A DNA stretch of 64,000 bases, from positions 1 through 64,000 of the forward strand of contig DATKCH010000095.1 in NCBI GenBank assembly GCA_035513295.1, in the 5' to 3' direction. The stretch is from DATHRK01 sp035513295 (lineage in GTDB: Bacteria > Gemmatimonadota > Gemmatimonadetes > Longimicrobiales > RSA9). Every line of letters starts with the position of its first letter. Positions within the stretch are counted from its first letter, which is position 1. The notes under the pieces are model-generated. The model was not told the DNA's origin. It searched no databases and was given only the letters and a program-made list of their open reading frames with translations. This document shows, piece after piece, positions 49,574-58,304 of the stretch. Position numbers and translations under genes: made by a program.

Positions 49574-50248
49574 ATGCGCGAGGAGCACCTGCGCGTGAGG
49601 CGGACCGCCCGCTACGTGGTCCTGGGCGAGGACGGCGCCCGGGGCGCGGAGCTGTGGGTCGCGTGTCACGGGTACCGCCAGCTCGCCAGGTATTTCGCCC
49701 GCCCCTTCGCCGCGATCGCTGGGCCCGGACGGCGCGTGGCCGTTCCCGAGGGCCTGTCGCGCTTCTACCTGGAAGACGACGGAGGCCCCCACGGCCCCGA
49801 AGCCCGGGTCGGCGCCACGTGGATGACGCGCGAGGACCGGCTCCACGAGATCGACGACTACGTCGCGTACCTGGATGCGCTGGTCGCGCACCTCGGCGGT
49901 CCCGCCGGAGCGGCGCGCATCACCGCCTTCGGCTTCTCGCAGGGCGCGGCTACCGCGAGCCGGTGGGCGGCGTACGGCGAGGCGGAGATCGACCGCCTCG
50001 TCCTGTGGGCCGGGCTGCCGGCGCACGACCTGGATCTGGCCGCGGCGGGGACCCGGCTCGCCCATCTGGACATCGTGCTCGCGCACGGCCGTGACGATCC
50101 CCACGTCGCGGAAGCCGCCGTCCAACGCGCCGTGGAGGCGCTCCACGCGGCCGGGCTCCCGGCGCGCGCATGGCGGTACGAGGGCGGGCACGAGGTCGGG
50201 CCGGACGCGCTCGGCGCGTTCGCCGCGGAACTGTCCGGCTCGCGGTGA
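49574..50248 (+). CDS. Alpha/beta hydrolase, carboxylesterase/phospholipase type
   Basis: 224 residues. VACHGYRQLARYFARPF is the oxyanion region, FGFSQGAATASRW the nucleophile elbow (Ser), AHGRDDPHV the acid region and YEGGHEVGPDAL the histidine. The pattern matches small lysophospholipase/carboxylesterase proteins. It starts 11 bases after tyrS and is probably co-transcribed with it and the glycosyltransferase downstream. Substrate unknown. Confidence 0.88.
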   Translation: MREEHLRVRRTARYVVLGEDGARGAELWVACHGYRQLARYFARPFAAIAGPGRRVAVPEGLSRFYLEDDGGPHGPEARVGATWMTREDRLHEIDDYVAYLDALVAHLGGPAGAARITAFGFSQGAATASRWAAYGEAEIDRLVLWAGLPAHDLDLAAAGTRLAHLDIVLAHGRDDPHVAEAAVQRAVEALHAAGLPARAWRYEGGHEVGPDALGAFAAELSGSR

Positions 50249-50264
50249 CGCTCTTCGCGGGCCC

Positions 50265-51443
50265 GTGCTGACCCTGTACGCGGTGACCGCGCTCGCGGGG
50301 TGGTCTATCGCGTGGGCCACCCTCGCGCGCGGGCTGCGCCGGATTCCGCGTCTGCGCGCCGGGTCGGTCCCGGCGGTCTCCGCGTCCGTGGCGATCGTCG
50401 TCGCGGCCCGCAACGAGGAGCGGGTCGTGGAGGCCGCGCTCCGCTCCCTCCTGGCGCAGCGGCACGGCCGCCTGCGGATCGTGGCCGTGAACGACCGTTC
50501 GGACGACCGGACCGGGCCGATCCTGGACCGCCTCTCCCGGGCCGAGTCGCGCCTGGACGTGCTGCACGTGAGCGACCTTCCGCCCGACTGGCTGGGCAAG
50601 AACCACGCGCTGCACCTGGGCGCGGGACGCGCGGACGCCGAATTCCTCGTGTTCACGGACGCCGACATCGTCATGCACCCGGATGCGGTCGCGGCCGCGG
50701 TCGGCTACGCCGTCCGCCGCGGGCTGGACCACGCGGCGGTGTTCCCGCGCATGCGCGCGGACGGGCCCCTCCTGAACGCCGCCATCGGCGTCTTCACGGT
50801 CCTGTTCTCGCTGCGCTTCCGGCCGTGGCGCGCCGCCGACCCCGGGAGCCGCGCGCACGTGGGGATCGGAGCGTTCAATCTGGTGCGGCGCGCGGCGTAC
50901 GAGCGCATGGGCGGCCACGCGTCCATCTCGCTGCGGCCCGACGATGACCTGCGTCTCGGGCGGGCGTTGAAGGAGGCGGGCTGCCGCTCGGAAGCCGTCT
51001 TCGGCGACCGCCTGCTGTCGGTGGAATGGTACCGGAGCGTACGCGAGATGGTGCGGGGCCTGCGCAAGAACGCGTACGCCGCGGCGGACTACAACACCGG
51101 CCTGATCGTCCTGCTGGTCACGCTCCTGTTGGCGTTCCACGTAGCCCCCTTCGCCGCCGCCTTGCTCTCGGATGGCATGCCCCGGGCGGGCTTCGCGCTC
51201 GCGGCGCTGCTGGCGGTGTCGTCCTTCGACCTGAGCGCGAGGCGATTCGGCGTGCGCCGGGCGGCCGCGTTGCTCTATCCTTTCGGCGCGTTGATCGTGG
51301 CCTACGCCGTCGTAGCGGCCACCGTCCGCGCTCTGGTGACCGGCGGCGTGGAGTGGCGGGGAACCGTGTATCCGCTCGAGCGGCTGCGGCGCGCGAGCGG
51401 GCCTGGCGGGCGCCACACGACCCGCTGGCGTACCGGTGCGTGA
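50265..51443 (+). CDS. Family 2 glycosyltransferase, membrane-associated
   Basis: 392 residues from GTG 50265. One N-terminal hydrophobic segment precedes a GT-A domain: VAIVVAARNEERVVEAALRSLLAQ, NDRSDDRTGPIL, FTDADIVMHPDA (metal-binding DxD-like), and DDDLRLGRALKEAG. Three or four hydrophobic segments follow (about 280-360). The layout resembles hopene-associated HpnB- or CrtQ-like glycosyltransferases that act on lipid acceptors. No hopanoid or carotenoid genes are adjacent, so the acceptor is unknown. Confidence 0.88.
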   Translation: MLTLYAVTALAGWSIAWATLARGLRRIPRLRAGSVPAVSASVAIVVAARNEERVVEAALRSLLAQRHGRLRIVAVNDRSDDRTGPILDRLSRAESRLDVLHVSDLPPDWLGKNHALHLGAGRADAEFLVFTDADIVMHPDAVAAAVGYAVRRGLDHAAVFPRMRADGPLLNAAIGVFTVLFSLRFRPWRAADPGSRAHVGIGAFNLVRRAAYERMGGHASISLRPDDDLRLGRALKEAGCRSEAVFGDRLLSVEWYRSVREMVRGLRKNAYAAADYNTGLIVLLVTLLLAFHVAPFAAALLSDGMPRAGFALAALLAVSSFDLSARRFGVRRAAALLYPFGALIVAYAVVAATVRALVTGGVEWRGTVYPLERLRRASGPGGRHTTRWRTGA

Positions 51444-51571
51444 CGCCGATGAATGGCCGAGACCCGTTTACGCCGGTACACTAGGTCGATGATCCGGCCC
51501 GTCGAGGTCGCCGGCGGTCCGGCGACGCGGCGCGGGCGCGAACTCAACAGAATACGCGAGTCGTTCCTGCC

Positions 51572-52513
51572 ATGACTTCTTCCGGCCGTGTGGTTCTCAT
51601 CACGGGGACGAGCAGCGGCATCGGCTTCGAAGCCGCCAGGCTGCTCGCCGAGCACGGACACCGGGTGTACGCGACCATGCGCGACCCGCTGCGCCGGAAC
51701 GCGGCGGCTGCCGACGAACTGCGCCGCGCCGGCGAGGCGTCCTCCGGGGAGCTGCGCGTCATCGAGCTGGACGTGTCGGACGACGCGGCGGCCCGCGAAG
51801 CCGTGGAGGAAGCGGTGACCGGCGGCGGGCGCCTGGACGTCCTGGTGAACAACGCCGGGGCGATGTTCGTCGGCGTGGGCGAGGCCTTCACGCCCGAACA
51901 GCTCACCCGCCAGCTGGACGTGAACGTCACGGGTCCATTTCGGATGATGCGGGCCGCCGCGCCCGCCATGCGGGCCGCGGGCGAGGGCCTGATCATCAAC
52001 GTCAGCTCGACCGCGGGCCGCTTCGCGCGGCCGTTCGCGGCTCCCTACCACGCCAGCAAGTGGGCCCTGGAGGGGCTTTCGCAGGCGCTGCGATACGAGC
52101 TGTCGGTGTACGGCGTGGACGTCGTCCTGGTCGAGCCCGGGCCGTACCGCACGAACCTCCAGAAAGTGGCCGAGCGGCCGGACGACCGCGCGCGCCTGGA
52201 GTCGCTCGCGGCCCTCGTGGAGATCCAGTCCGACATGTCCGACCGGTTCTACTCCGTGTTCGACTCCCCCGGCGCTCCGACGGACCCCATCGACGTGGCG
52301 CGCACGATCGTGGACATCGTGCAGACGCCGGCGGGCGAGCGGCCCTTCCGCACGGTCGTCGGCATCGACTTCGGGATGGAGGAGCTGAACCGGAAAACGG
52401 AGCCGTACTACGAGGGGGTCCTGGAGTCGTACGGCGTGCGCCACATGCAGGGGGTCGTGCCGGGTCGGTCCATCGTGAACGTGGGGCGCGACCCCCGCCC
52501 GGAGGGAGCATGA
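51572..52513 (+). CDS. Classical short-chain dehydrogenase/reductase
   Basis: 313 residues. VVLITGTSSGIGFEAARLLAEHG is the cofactor motif, LDVSDD the adenine-binding Asp, NNAGAMFVG the structural motif, and INVSSTAGRFARP...YHASKWALEG the Ser-Tyr-Lys triad, all intact. The ~60 residues after the core make it longer than minimal SDRs. It heads a four-gene overlapping operon with a small membrane protein, an acyl-CoA dehydrogenase and CtaA, which hints at lipid-related redox work. Confidence 0.92.
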   Translation: MTSSGRVVLITGTSSGIGFEAARLLAEHGHRVYATMRDPLRRNAAAADELRRAGEASSGELRVIELDVSDDAAAREAVEEAVTGGGRLDVLVNNAGAMFVGVGEAFTPEQLTRQLDVNVTGPFRMMRAAAPAMRAAGEGLIINVSSTAGRFARPFAAPYHASKWALEGLSQALRYELSVYGVDVVLVEPGPYRTNLQKVAERPDDRARLESLAALVEIQSDMSDRFYSVFDSPGAPTDPIDVARTIVDIVQTPAGERPFRTVVGIDFGMEELNRKTEPYYEGVLESYGVRHMQGVVPGRSIVNVGRDPRPEGA

Positions 52514-52875
52514 TCGGTCTCACGACGTACAAGATCCTCCACATCGCGGCCGCAGTCGGCCTTTTCGGGGCGCTCGGCGGCGCGGCCGTGCACGCCGGCA
52601 ACGCGCTCCCGCGCGAGCAGAACGCGTTGCGGAAGTCGATCGGGATCCTGCACGGCGGGTCGCTCCTGCTTCTCCTGGTCGCGGGCTTCGGCATGCTGGC
52701 CCGGTTGGACGCGGGCCTGCCCGCCTGGGCGATCGCGAAGCTGGTCCTCTGGTTTGTGATGGGAGGCCTTCTGGTCCTGCCGTACAGGGCTCCGGGGCTC
52801 GCGCGGACGGTCCTCTGGAGCCTGCCCGTGCTGGGCGCCCTCGCCGCCTGGCTGGGCATCGCCAAACCCTTCTGA
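52510..52875 (+). CDS. Four-helix membrane protein of unknown function
   Basis: 121 residues with four hydrophobic segments (ILHIAAAVGLFGALGGAAVHAG, GGSLLLLLVAGFGMLA, IAKLVLWFVMGGLLVLPY, LWSLPVLGALAAWLG). A His in the first helix (YKILHIAAAV) and another after the second helix start (ILHGGS) could bind heme, but that is speculation. ATG 52510 overlaps the SDR stop and its own stop overlaps the next start (TGATG), so it is tightly coupled on both sides. Confidence 0.78.
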   Translation: MIGLTTYKILHIAAAVGLFGALGGAAVHAGNALPREQNALRKSIGILHGGSLLLLLVAGFGMLARLDAGLPAWAIAKLVLWFVMGGLLVLPYRAPGLARTVLWSLPVLGALAAWLGIAKPF

Positions 52876-55226
52876 TGGAGGACATCCCCGCGGCGGCCGT
52901 GGCGCTGCTGCCCGCCGTGGGCGTCGCCTGGGCGGACGGGGTCCTGTCCAGCGCGGAGCTGGAGTCCATCCGGGAAGCCGTGCGCGCCGCGGACTGGGCG
53001 GACGACGCCTGCCGAGCGTGGGCGGATCGCTGGTTGGACCCGGCGTCGCCGCCGGCTCCCGGCGACCTGCTGGAGCTGCGGGACCGGGTGCGGGCAATGG
53101 CCGGCGCGCTCGGGGACGGCGAGCCCGTCGAGGCCGCCCGGTTCGATTCGCTCACCCGCCTGGGCATCGCGCTGGCCCGCGCTCGGGATCCGGAGGCGGC
53201 GGCCGTCTGGGACTCTCCCGACGCGGTCGCGGCGCTCGAAGAGATCGAGGCGGCGCTCGGCGTCGCGCCCGCGGAGGCGGTCAAGTCCGTGCTCGGAGTC
53301 GCGCGCGAAGAGGCGCGCGTAGAAGCCGTCTCCGGCGTCGACGCGAACGCGCTGAACCGCGTCCTGGAGACCGTCTACGGCGACACGCGCGCCGAGGTCC
53401 TGCGGCTGCTCGCCGACCCCGCGTTCCAGATCCCGCCCGGCACGCGCATGCTGGACCACCGCGAACGCGTGCTCGCGATCTGCGCCCGTCTCGCCGAGCG
53501 GGGCTACGGCGCCCTCGGCTTCCCCGCGGAGTTCGGCGGCGGCGACGATCCGGGCAGGTTCATCGCGGTGTTCGAGACGCTCGCCTACGGCGACCTCAGC
53601 GTGGTGGTGAAGTTCGGCGTTCAGTTCGGCCTGTTCGGGGGAGGCGTCCTGCAGCTCGGGACGCGTCCGCACCACGAGCGCTACCTGCGCGCGATCGGAG
53701 CCCTCGAGCTTCCGGGCTGCTTCGCGATGACCGAGACCGGACACGGCTCGAACGTGCGCGACCTGGAGACCCTGGCCCGGTACGATCCGACCTCGGGATC
53801 CTTCCTCGTGACGAGCCCGAGCCCGGCCGCCGGCAAGGACTGGATCGGCGGCGCGGCGCGCGATGCACGGCTGGCGATCGTGTTCGCGCAACTCGAGACG
53901 CACGGCGAGCGGCACGGAGTCCACGCCCTGCTCGTGCCCATCCGCGACGCGGCGGGGACGACGCTCCGCGGCGTCCGGATGGAGGATCGCGGGCTCAAGG
54001 AGGGCCTGAACGGCGTCGACAACGGGCGCATCTGGTTCGACGGGGTGCGGGTCCCGCGCGCGAGCCTCCTCGACAGGTTCGGCACGGTCGCCGAGGACGG
54101 CGCGTACGCGAGCCCGATTCCCGGGGCTGACCGCCGGTTCTTCACGATGCTCGGCACCCTGGTGGCGGGCCGCGTGAGCGTCGCGGCCGCGGCGGTGAGC
54201 GTCTCGAAGACTGCTCTGACCATCGCGATCAGGCACACCGACCGGCGCCGGCAGTTCGGACCGGAAGGCGGTGCCGAGGTGCCCCTCCTGGACTACCGCG
54301 CGATGCAGCGGTCGCTGATCCCGCGGCTGGCCCATACGTACGCGCTCCACTTCGCCGTCCGATCCCTGATCGCCGACTACGTCGGCTCACCGGGGGGATC
54401 CGACGCCAGGGTGATCGAGGCGCGGGCCGCGGGCATCAAGGCCATCGCCACATGGCACGCCATGGACACCATCCAGGCGTGCCGGGAAGCCTGCGGCGGC
54501 GCCGGGTACGCGGCCGAGAACAGGTTCGGCCGGCTGATGTCCGACGCCGACGTGTTCACCACCTTCGAGGGCGCGAACTTCGTGCTCCTGCAGCTCGTGG
54601 CCAAGGGCCTGCTGACGGGCTACCGGGAGCAGTTCGGCGACCTGAAGGTGTGGACCATCGTGCGCCTCCTGGCCGCGCGCGCGGGCGAGCGCCTGGCCGA
54701 ACTCGATCCCATCGGACCGCGCCGGGCCGACCCCGAGCACCTGCGCGATCCGGACTTCCACAGGTCCTCCCTGGAGCGGCGCGCGGAGCGGCTCACGGCG
54801 ACCGCGGCGGCGCGCCTGAAGGCCCGCCTGGACGACGGCGCCGGTTGGTTCGGGGCGCTGAACGAGGTGCAGGACCACCTGATCACGCTCGCCGAGGCGG
54901 AGGTGGACCGCGCGGTGACCGCGGAGTTCGCGCGCGCGCTCGACCTGCACCCGTCGCCCGGCAGCCCCGAGGCGGGCGCGCTGCGGCTCCTCTACACGCT
55001 GCACGCGCTCCACCGGATCGAGCGGGCGCGCGCGTGGTATCTCGAGAGCGGCCTCATGGAGCCTCCCAAGACGCGCGCGATCCGCCGCGAGATCAACGCC
55101 CTCTGCGCGGGCATACGCCCCCACGCTGCGGCCCTCGTCGACGCCTTCGGGATTCCGGACGGGGTGATCCTGGCTCCGATCGGACGGAAGCGCCCGCCCT
55201 CCGAGGGCGTCGTCACCGGCGCGTGA
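52875..55226 (+). CDS. Long acyl-CoA dehydrogenase/oxidase-like protein with TerB-like N-terminal extension
   Basis: 783 residues. Residues ~1-140 are a helical region starting VALLPAVGVAWADGVLSSAELESIREAV, like TerB/DjlA acidic helical domains. Residues ~180-600 are the acyl-CoA dehydrogenase fold: ERGYGALGFPAEFGGGDDPGRF, CFAMTETGHGSNVRDLET (as in acyl-CoA oxidases), RRRQFGPEGGAEVPLLDYRAMQ and REACGGAGYAAENRFGRLMSDADVFTTFEGAN. A helical C-terminal domain follows, also oxidase-like. It should oxidise a fatty acyl-CoA using FAD. The TerB-like head is unusual. It overlaps both neighbours. Confidence 0.88.
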   Translation: MEDIPAAAVALLPAVGVAWADGVLSSAELESIREAVRAADWADDACRAWADRWLDPASPPAPGDLLELRDRVRAMAGALGDGEPVEAARFDSLTRLGIALARARDPEAAAVWDSPDAVAALEEIEAALGVAPAEAVKSVLGVAREEARVEAVSGVDANALNRVLETVYGDTRAEVLRLLADPAFQIPPGTRMLDHRERVLAICARLAERGYGALGFPAEFGGGDDPGRFIAVFETLAYGDLSVVVKFGVQFGLFGGGVLQLGTRPHHERYLRAIGALELPGCFAMTETGHGSNVRDLETLARYDPTSGSFLVTSPSPAAGKDWIGGAARDARLAIVFAQLETHGERHGVHALLVPIRDAAGTTLRGVRMEDRGLKEGLNGVDNGRIWFDGVRVPRASLLDRFGTVAEDGAYASPIPGADRRFFTMLGTLVAGRVSVAAAAVSVSKTALTIAIRHTDRRRQFGPEGGAEVPLLDYRAMQRSLIPRLAHTYALHFAVRSLIADYVGSPGGSDARVIEARAAGIKAIATWHAMDTIQACREACGGAGYAAENRFGRLMSDADVFTTFEGANFVLLQLVAKGLLTGYREQFGDLKVWTIVRLLAARAGERLAELDPIGPRRADPEHLRDPDFHRSSLERRAERLTATAAARLKARLDDGAGWFGALNEVQDHLITLAEAEVDRAVTAEFARALDLHPSPGSPEAGALRLLYTLHALHRIERARAWYLESGLMEPPKTRAIRREINALCAGIRPHAAALVDAFGIPDGVILAPIGRKRPPSEGVVTGA

Positions 55227-56185
55227 CAACGAGCCGCTTCGCCTGGGGCACGCTGGCCCTTACCGTGGCGGTCATCGCGTGGGGGGCGTTCGTCCGGGCG
55301 AGCGGCTCCGGCGCGGGCTGCGGCGCGCACTGGCCGCTGTGCAACGGCGAGGTCATCCCGAGGCCGGAGGCCGTGGAGACGGCGATCGAGCTGACGCACC
55401 GCGCGTCCAGCGGACTCGCGCTGCTCGCCGTCGTAGCGCTGGCGCTGCTGGTGTTCCGGCGCTCGTCGCCCGGCGCGCCCCAGCGCCGGGCGGCCGCCGC
55501 GGCGGTGGTGCTAATGGTCACCGAGGCCGCGATCGGGGCGGGACTGGTGCTTCTCGAGCTCGTCGCCGACAACGCCTCGGCCGCGCGCGCGTACTGGATG
55601 GCGGGACACCTGCTGAACACGTTCCTCCTGCTCGCGGCGCTCGCGGCGACCGCGTGGTGGACCGGGCCCGGCGCCGGCCCGGCGCGCGCGTCGGTGCCAC
55701 CATCGGCGAAGCTCGCGGCCGGGGCCATGCTCGCGCTGGTCCTGCTCGTCGGCGCGAGCGGCGGGGTGGCCGCGCTGGGCGATACGCTTTACCCCGTGTC
55801 CTCGCTCGGCGAGGGCATCCGTCAGGACTTCGCGCCCGGCTCGGCGCTGCTCGTCCGGTTGCGCGCGCTGCACCCGCTCCTGGCCCTCATCGTGGGCACG
55901 ATCCTGGTGGTGGCCGTCCCCGTCGTGGGACGCCGGGCGGGCGGGCGGCTGACCGGGCCGCTGGTTCGCGCGGTCGTGCTTCTGGTCGTCGCGCAGATCG
56001 GAGCGGGCGTCGTGAATCTCCTGCTGTTGGCGCCGATCTGGATGCAGATCCTCCACCTGGTCCTGGCCGACGCCCTCTGGGTAAGCCTCGTGCTCTTCGC
56101 GCTGTCGCTCGCCGCGCCCGTCCGGGGCACGCCCGTTGCACGGAAAGGCAGGCTGGACGGCGTCCCGGCCGTCGGAGCGCGCTGA
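55223..56185 (+). CDS. ctaA: Heme A synthase, COX15/CtaA family
   Basis: 320 residues with eight membrane segments. The four heme-ligand histidines are in IELTHRASSGLALL, YWMAGHLLNTFLLL, RALHPLLALIVG and MQILHLVLADALW. The extracytoplasmic loop has the Cys pair GCGAHWPLCNGEVIPRPE. It converts heme O to heme A for cytochrome oxidase. GTG 55223 overlaps the stop of the acyl-CoA dehydrogenase. No ctaB or oxidase genes are in the window. Confidence 0.93.
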   Translation: MTTSRFAWGTLALTVAVIAWGAFVRASGSGAGCGAHWPLCNGEVIPRPEAVETAIELTHRASSGLALLAVVALALLVFRRSSPGAPQRRAAAAAVVLMVTEAAIGAGLVLLELVADNASAARAYWMAGHLLNTFLLLAALAATAWWTGPGAGPARASVPPSAKLAAGAMLALVLLVGASGGVAALGDTLYPVSSLGEGIRQDFAPGSALLVRLRALHPLLALIVGTILVVAVPVVGRRAGGRLTGPLVRAVVLLVVAQIGAGVVNLLLLAPIWMQILHLVLADALWVSLVLFALSLAAPVRGTPVARKGRLDGVPAVGAR

Positions 56186-56224
56186 CGCGCGCCGCACCGC
56201 GGCCGATCCAACACGAGGAGACCC

Positions 56225-56731
56225 ATGCGCCGAAACGCCACAGCCGTCGTCACCGCGCTCGTACTGGGCGGGTGCGCGTCGCTCGGACTGGGCGGCCTGT
56301 TGCAGCCGCCCACCTTCCGGTCAGCCGACGACCGGGGCAGCCACCTTCGCCTCCTCGGTCCCAGCGCCCAGATGCCGCTCGGCGGCGTGTCCCTGCGAAT
56401 CTGGTCGCACGTCACGAACCCCAACCCGTTCGGCATCGATCTGGCGGGGCTGAACGGCGACCTTTACCTAGACGGCTCGAAGGCCGCGACCGTCGACCTG
56501 CCCATGGGGCTCCCACTGCTCGCGGCCCAGGACACCGTGATCCCCGTCGACATCAACGTCGACCTGAGCGACCTGCCGTCCCTCGCCAGGGTGATCGGCG
56601 ACGCGGCGGGCGGCGGCTCGATCGACTATCGGGTGGAGGGCACGATCGGCGTGTCCTCGCCGACGCTCGGGTACCACGAGTTCGGCCCGTCGACGGTGGT
56701 CAGCGGCACCGCCCCGGTGCGCGTATTTTGA
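56225..56731 (+). CDS. LEA14-like (late embryogenesis abundant type 2) lipoprotein
   Basis: 168 residues. Lipobox LVLGGC, then one LEA-2/WHy domain of beta strands: LRIWSHVTNPNPFGIDLAGLNGDLYLDGSKAATVDLP is the classic Asn-Pro-Asn segment. These proteins bind and stabilise envelope components under desiccation or stress; the exact role is unknown. ACGAGGAG precedes ATG 56225. Confidence 0.9.
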   Translation: MRRNATAVVTALVLGGCASLGLGGLLQPPTFRSADDRGSHLRLLGPSAQMPLGGVSLRIWSHVTNPNPFGIDLAGLNGDLYLDGSKAATVDLPMGLPLLAAQDTVIPVDINVDLSDLPSLARVIGDAAGGGSIDYRVEGTIGVSSPTLGYHEFGPSTVVSGTAPVRVF

Positions 56732-56753
56732 ACGTATCCACGAAGGAGCTGGA

Positions 56754-57143
56754 ATGAACCGAGACACGAGCGGCTGGGACACGGTCGTGAACGTTGGAGA
56801 CATCGAACGCCTCGCGTCGCTCGCGGGGGGTGGTTGGCTGGCGCTCACGGGCCTTTTCCGGAGCGGCCTCGTCGGCCTCCTGAAGCTGAGCCTGGGCGGC
56901 TACCTGATGTATCGCGGCACGACCGGATACTGCGCCGTATACGAGGCCGCGGGCCTGGATACCGCCGGCGGGGGCGAGGACTGGGACTGGGACTCGGACT
57001 GGGACGCCGAGGATGACCTGCCTCCACGGCCCGATCCGGTCGCCGGCCGCATCCGATCGGACGCCGGCGCGCCTCCGACCAACGGCGCCGAAGGCGGCCC
57101 GGCGGCGCCCGCGCGCAGCGGGACGCGCACGGAAGAGGATTGA
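56754..57143 (+). CDS. DUF2892 membrane protein with acidic tail
   Basis: 129 residues. The first ~65 match the YgaP-type DUF2892 membrane module (NVGDIERLASLAGGGWLALTGL and LGGYLMYRGTTGYCAVYEAAG). The tail is strongly acidic and Trp-Asp-rich (GEDWDWDSDWDAEDD) and ends Pro/Ala-rich. Function unknown. AAGGAG precedes ATG 56754. Its stop overlaps the TTG start of murB. Confidence 0.85.
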   Translation: MNRDTSGWDTVVNVGDIERLASLAGGGWLALTGLFRSGLVGLLKLSLGGYLMYRGTTGYCAVYEAAGLDTAGGGEDWDWDSDWDAEDDLPPRPDPVAGRIRSDAGAPPTNGAEGGPAAPARSGTRTEED

Positions 57144-58114
57144 GCCCGACGTTCGACGCGGACGGGACCGCGCTCCGCCTCGAGAGGGAGTTCGGCCCGG
57201 ACCGCGTCGAACGCGCCGTCCCGCTCGCGCCCTTCACCACTTTCCGGATCGGCGGTCCGGCGGACCTGTTCTTCCGGGCCAGGACCCCCGACGAGCTCGT
57301 GCGCGTCACGCAGATCGCGCGCGAGTCGGCGACCCCGCGGTTCCTGCTGGGCCGCGGCGCGAACATCCTGGTAGCGGACGCCGGCTTCCGCGGGCTCGTC
57401 ATCCGCAACGAAGTCCGCCACATCGAGTGGATCGACGAGACCGTGGTGCGCGCCGGCTCGGGCGTCGAGACGTACCCGGACCTCATCGACGCGGCGGTCG
57501 CCCGCGGGCTGGGCGGCCTGCACCACTTCGTGGGCATTCCGAGCTCCGTCGGGGGCGCGATGTGGCAGAACCTGCACTTCCTGTCGCCGGCGCCCGAGCG
57601 CGACCGGACGGTATTCCTCGAGGAGATCGTCGAGCGCGGCGATCTCCTGACCGAGGAGGGCGCGCGCACCTCGGTGGGGGTCGAGTACTTCGAGTTCGGC
57701 TACGACGACAGCATCCTGCACCGCAGGGACGACGTGGTGCTGGCCGTCGACTTCCGGCTCGTGCCGCGGCCGGAGGCCGAGCTGCGCAAGGTGATGCGGG
57801 AGAACCTAGCCTGGCGCGATGAGCGCCATCCGGACCTCTGGCTCTACCCGTGCGTCGGCTCGATCTTCCAGAAACTGGAGGGCGTGGGGGCGGGGAGGCT
57901 GATCGATGAGTGCGGCCTCAAGGGTCACGTCCATCCCTCCGGCCGGGCGGCCATCTTCCACCGCCACGCCAACATCATCGTGAACCTGGGCGGCGCCCGC
58001 GCGGCGGACGTGCGCGACCTGATCGAGCTCGCGCGCGCCACGGTGCGCCGCGATCTGGGCCATGATCTCGTCCCCGAGATCGGCCTCATAGGCGACTTCG
58101 GGACCGCCACGTGA
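57140..58114 (+). CDS. murB: UDP-N-acetylenolpyruvoylglucosamine reductase
   Basis: 324 residues from TTG 57140 (TTGA overlap with the gene before). FAD-binding motifs: TTFRIGGPADLFF, LGRGANILVADAGFRGLVI, GIPSSVGGAMWQN. Catalytic Ser in PCVGSIFQKLEGVGAGRLIDECGLKG and Glu in VPEIGLIGDF. The Arg of the usual YRxSxF is replaced: the sequence is FGYDDSILHR. The enzyme makes UDP-MurNAc for peptidoglycan. It is outside any mur-fts cluster. Confidence 0.93.
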   Translation: MSPTFDADGTALRLEREFGPDRVERAVPLAPFTTFRIGGPADLFFRARTPDELVRVTQIARESATPRFLLGRGANILVADAGFRGLVIRNEVRHIEWIDETVVRAGSGVETYPDLIDAAVARGLGGLHHFVGIPSSVGGAMWQNLHFLSPAPERDRTVFLEEIVERGDLLTEEGARTSVGVEYFEFGYDDSILHRRDDVVLAVDFRLVPRPEAELRKVMRENLAWRDERHPDLWLYPCVGSIFQKLEGVGAGRLIDECGLKGHVHPSGRAAIFHRHANIIVNLGGARAADVRDLIELARATVRRDLGHDLVPEIGLIGDFGTAT

Positions 58115-58156
58115 AGGGGGCGCGTCGGCCAGCGGGGCCATGGCCCCCCGAACATC

Positions 58157-58175
58157 TTCCTGACATTTTCCTGAC
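58157..58175. promoter_or_regulatory. 11-bp-spaced direct repeat, candidate response-regulator box
   Basis: TTCCTGAC occurs at 58157-58164 and again at 58168-58175, one helical turn apart on the same face. OmpR/PhoB-type regulators bind such 11-bp tandem repeats. It lies 130 bases before the histidine kinase gene, whose cognate OmpR-family regulator is two genes down. TAGGAT at 58208-58213 could be a -10 box. Autoregulation is inferred. Confidence 0.5.
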
Positions 58176-58304
58176 GCTGCGACGGCCTGCGAGCGGGCGA
58201 CCACGGGTAGGATGGTGGGCCGCCCGGATCGACCGGTCCGCGCGCCGTGCGCGGGGTTCGTCCCGGACCGCCCCGCGCGCGCTCCCTGCGAATAGGCAGC
58301 CAGG

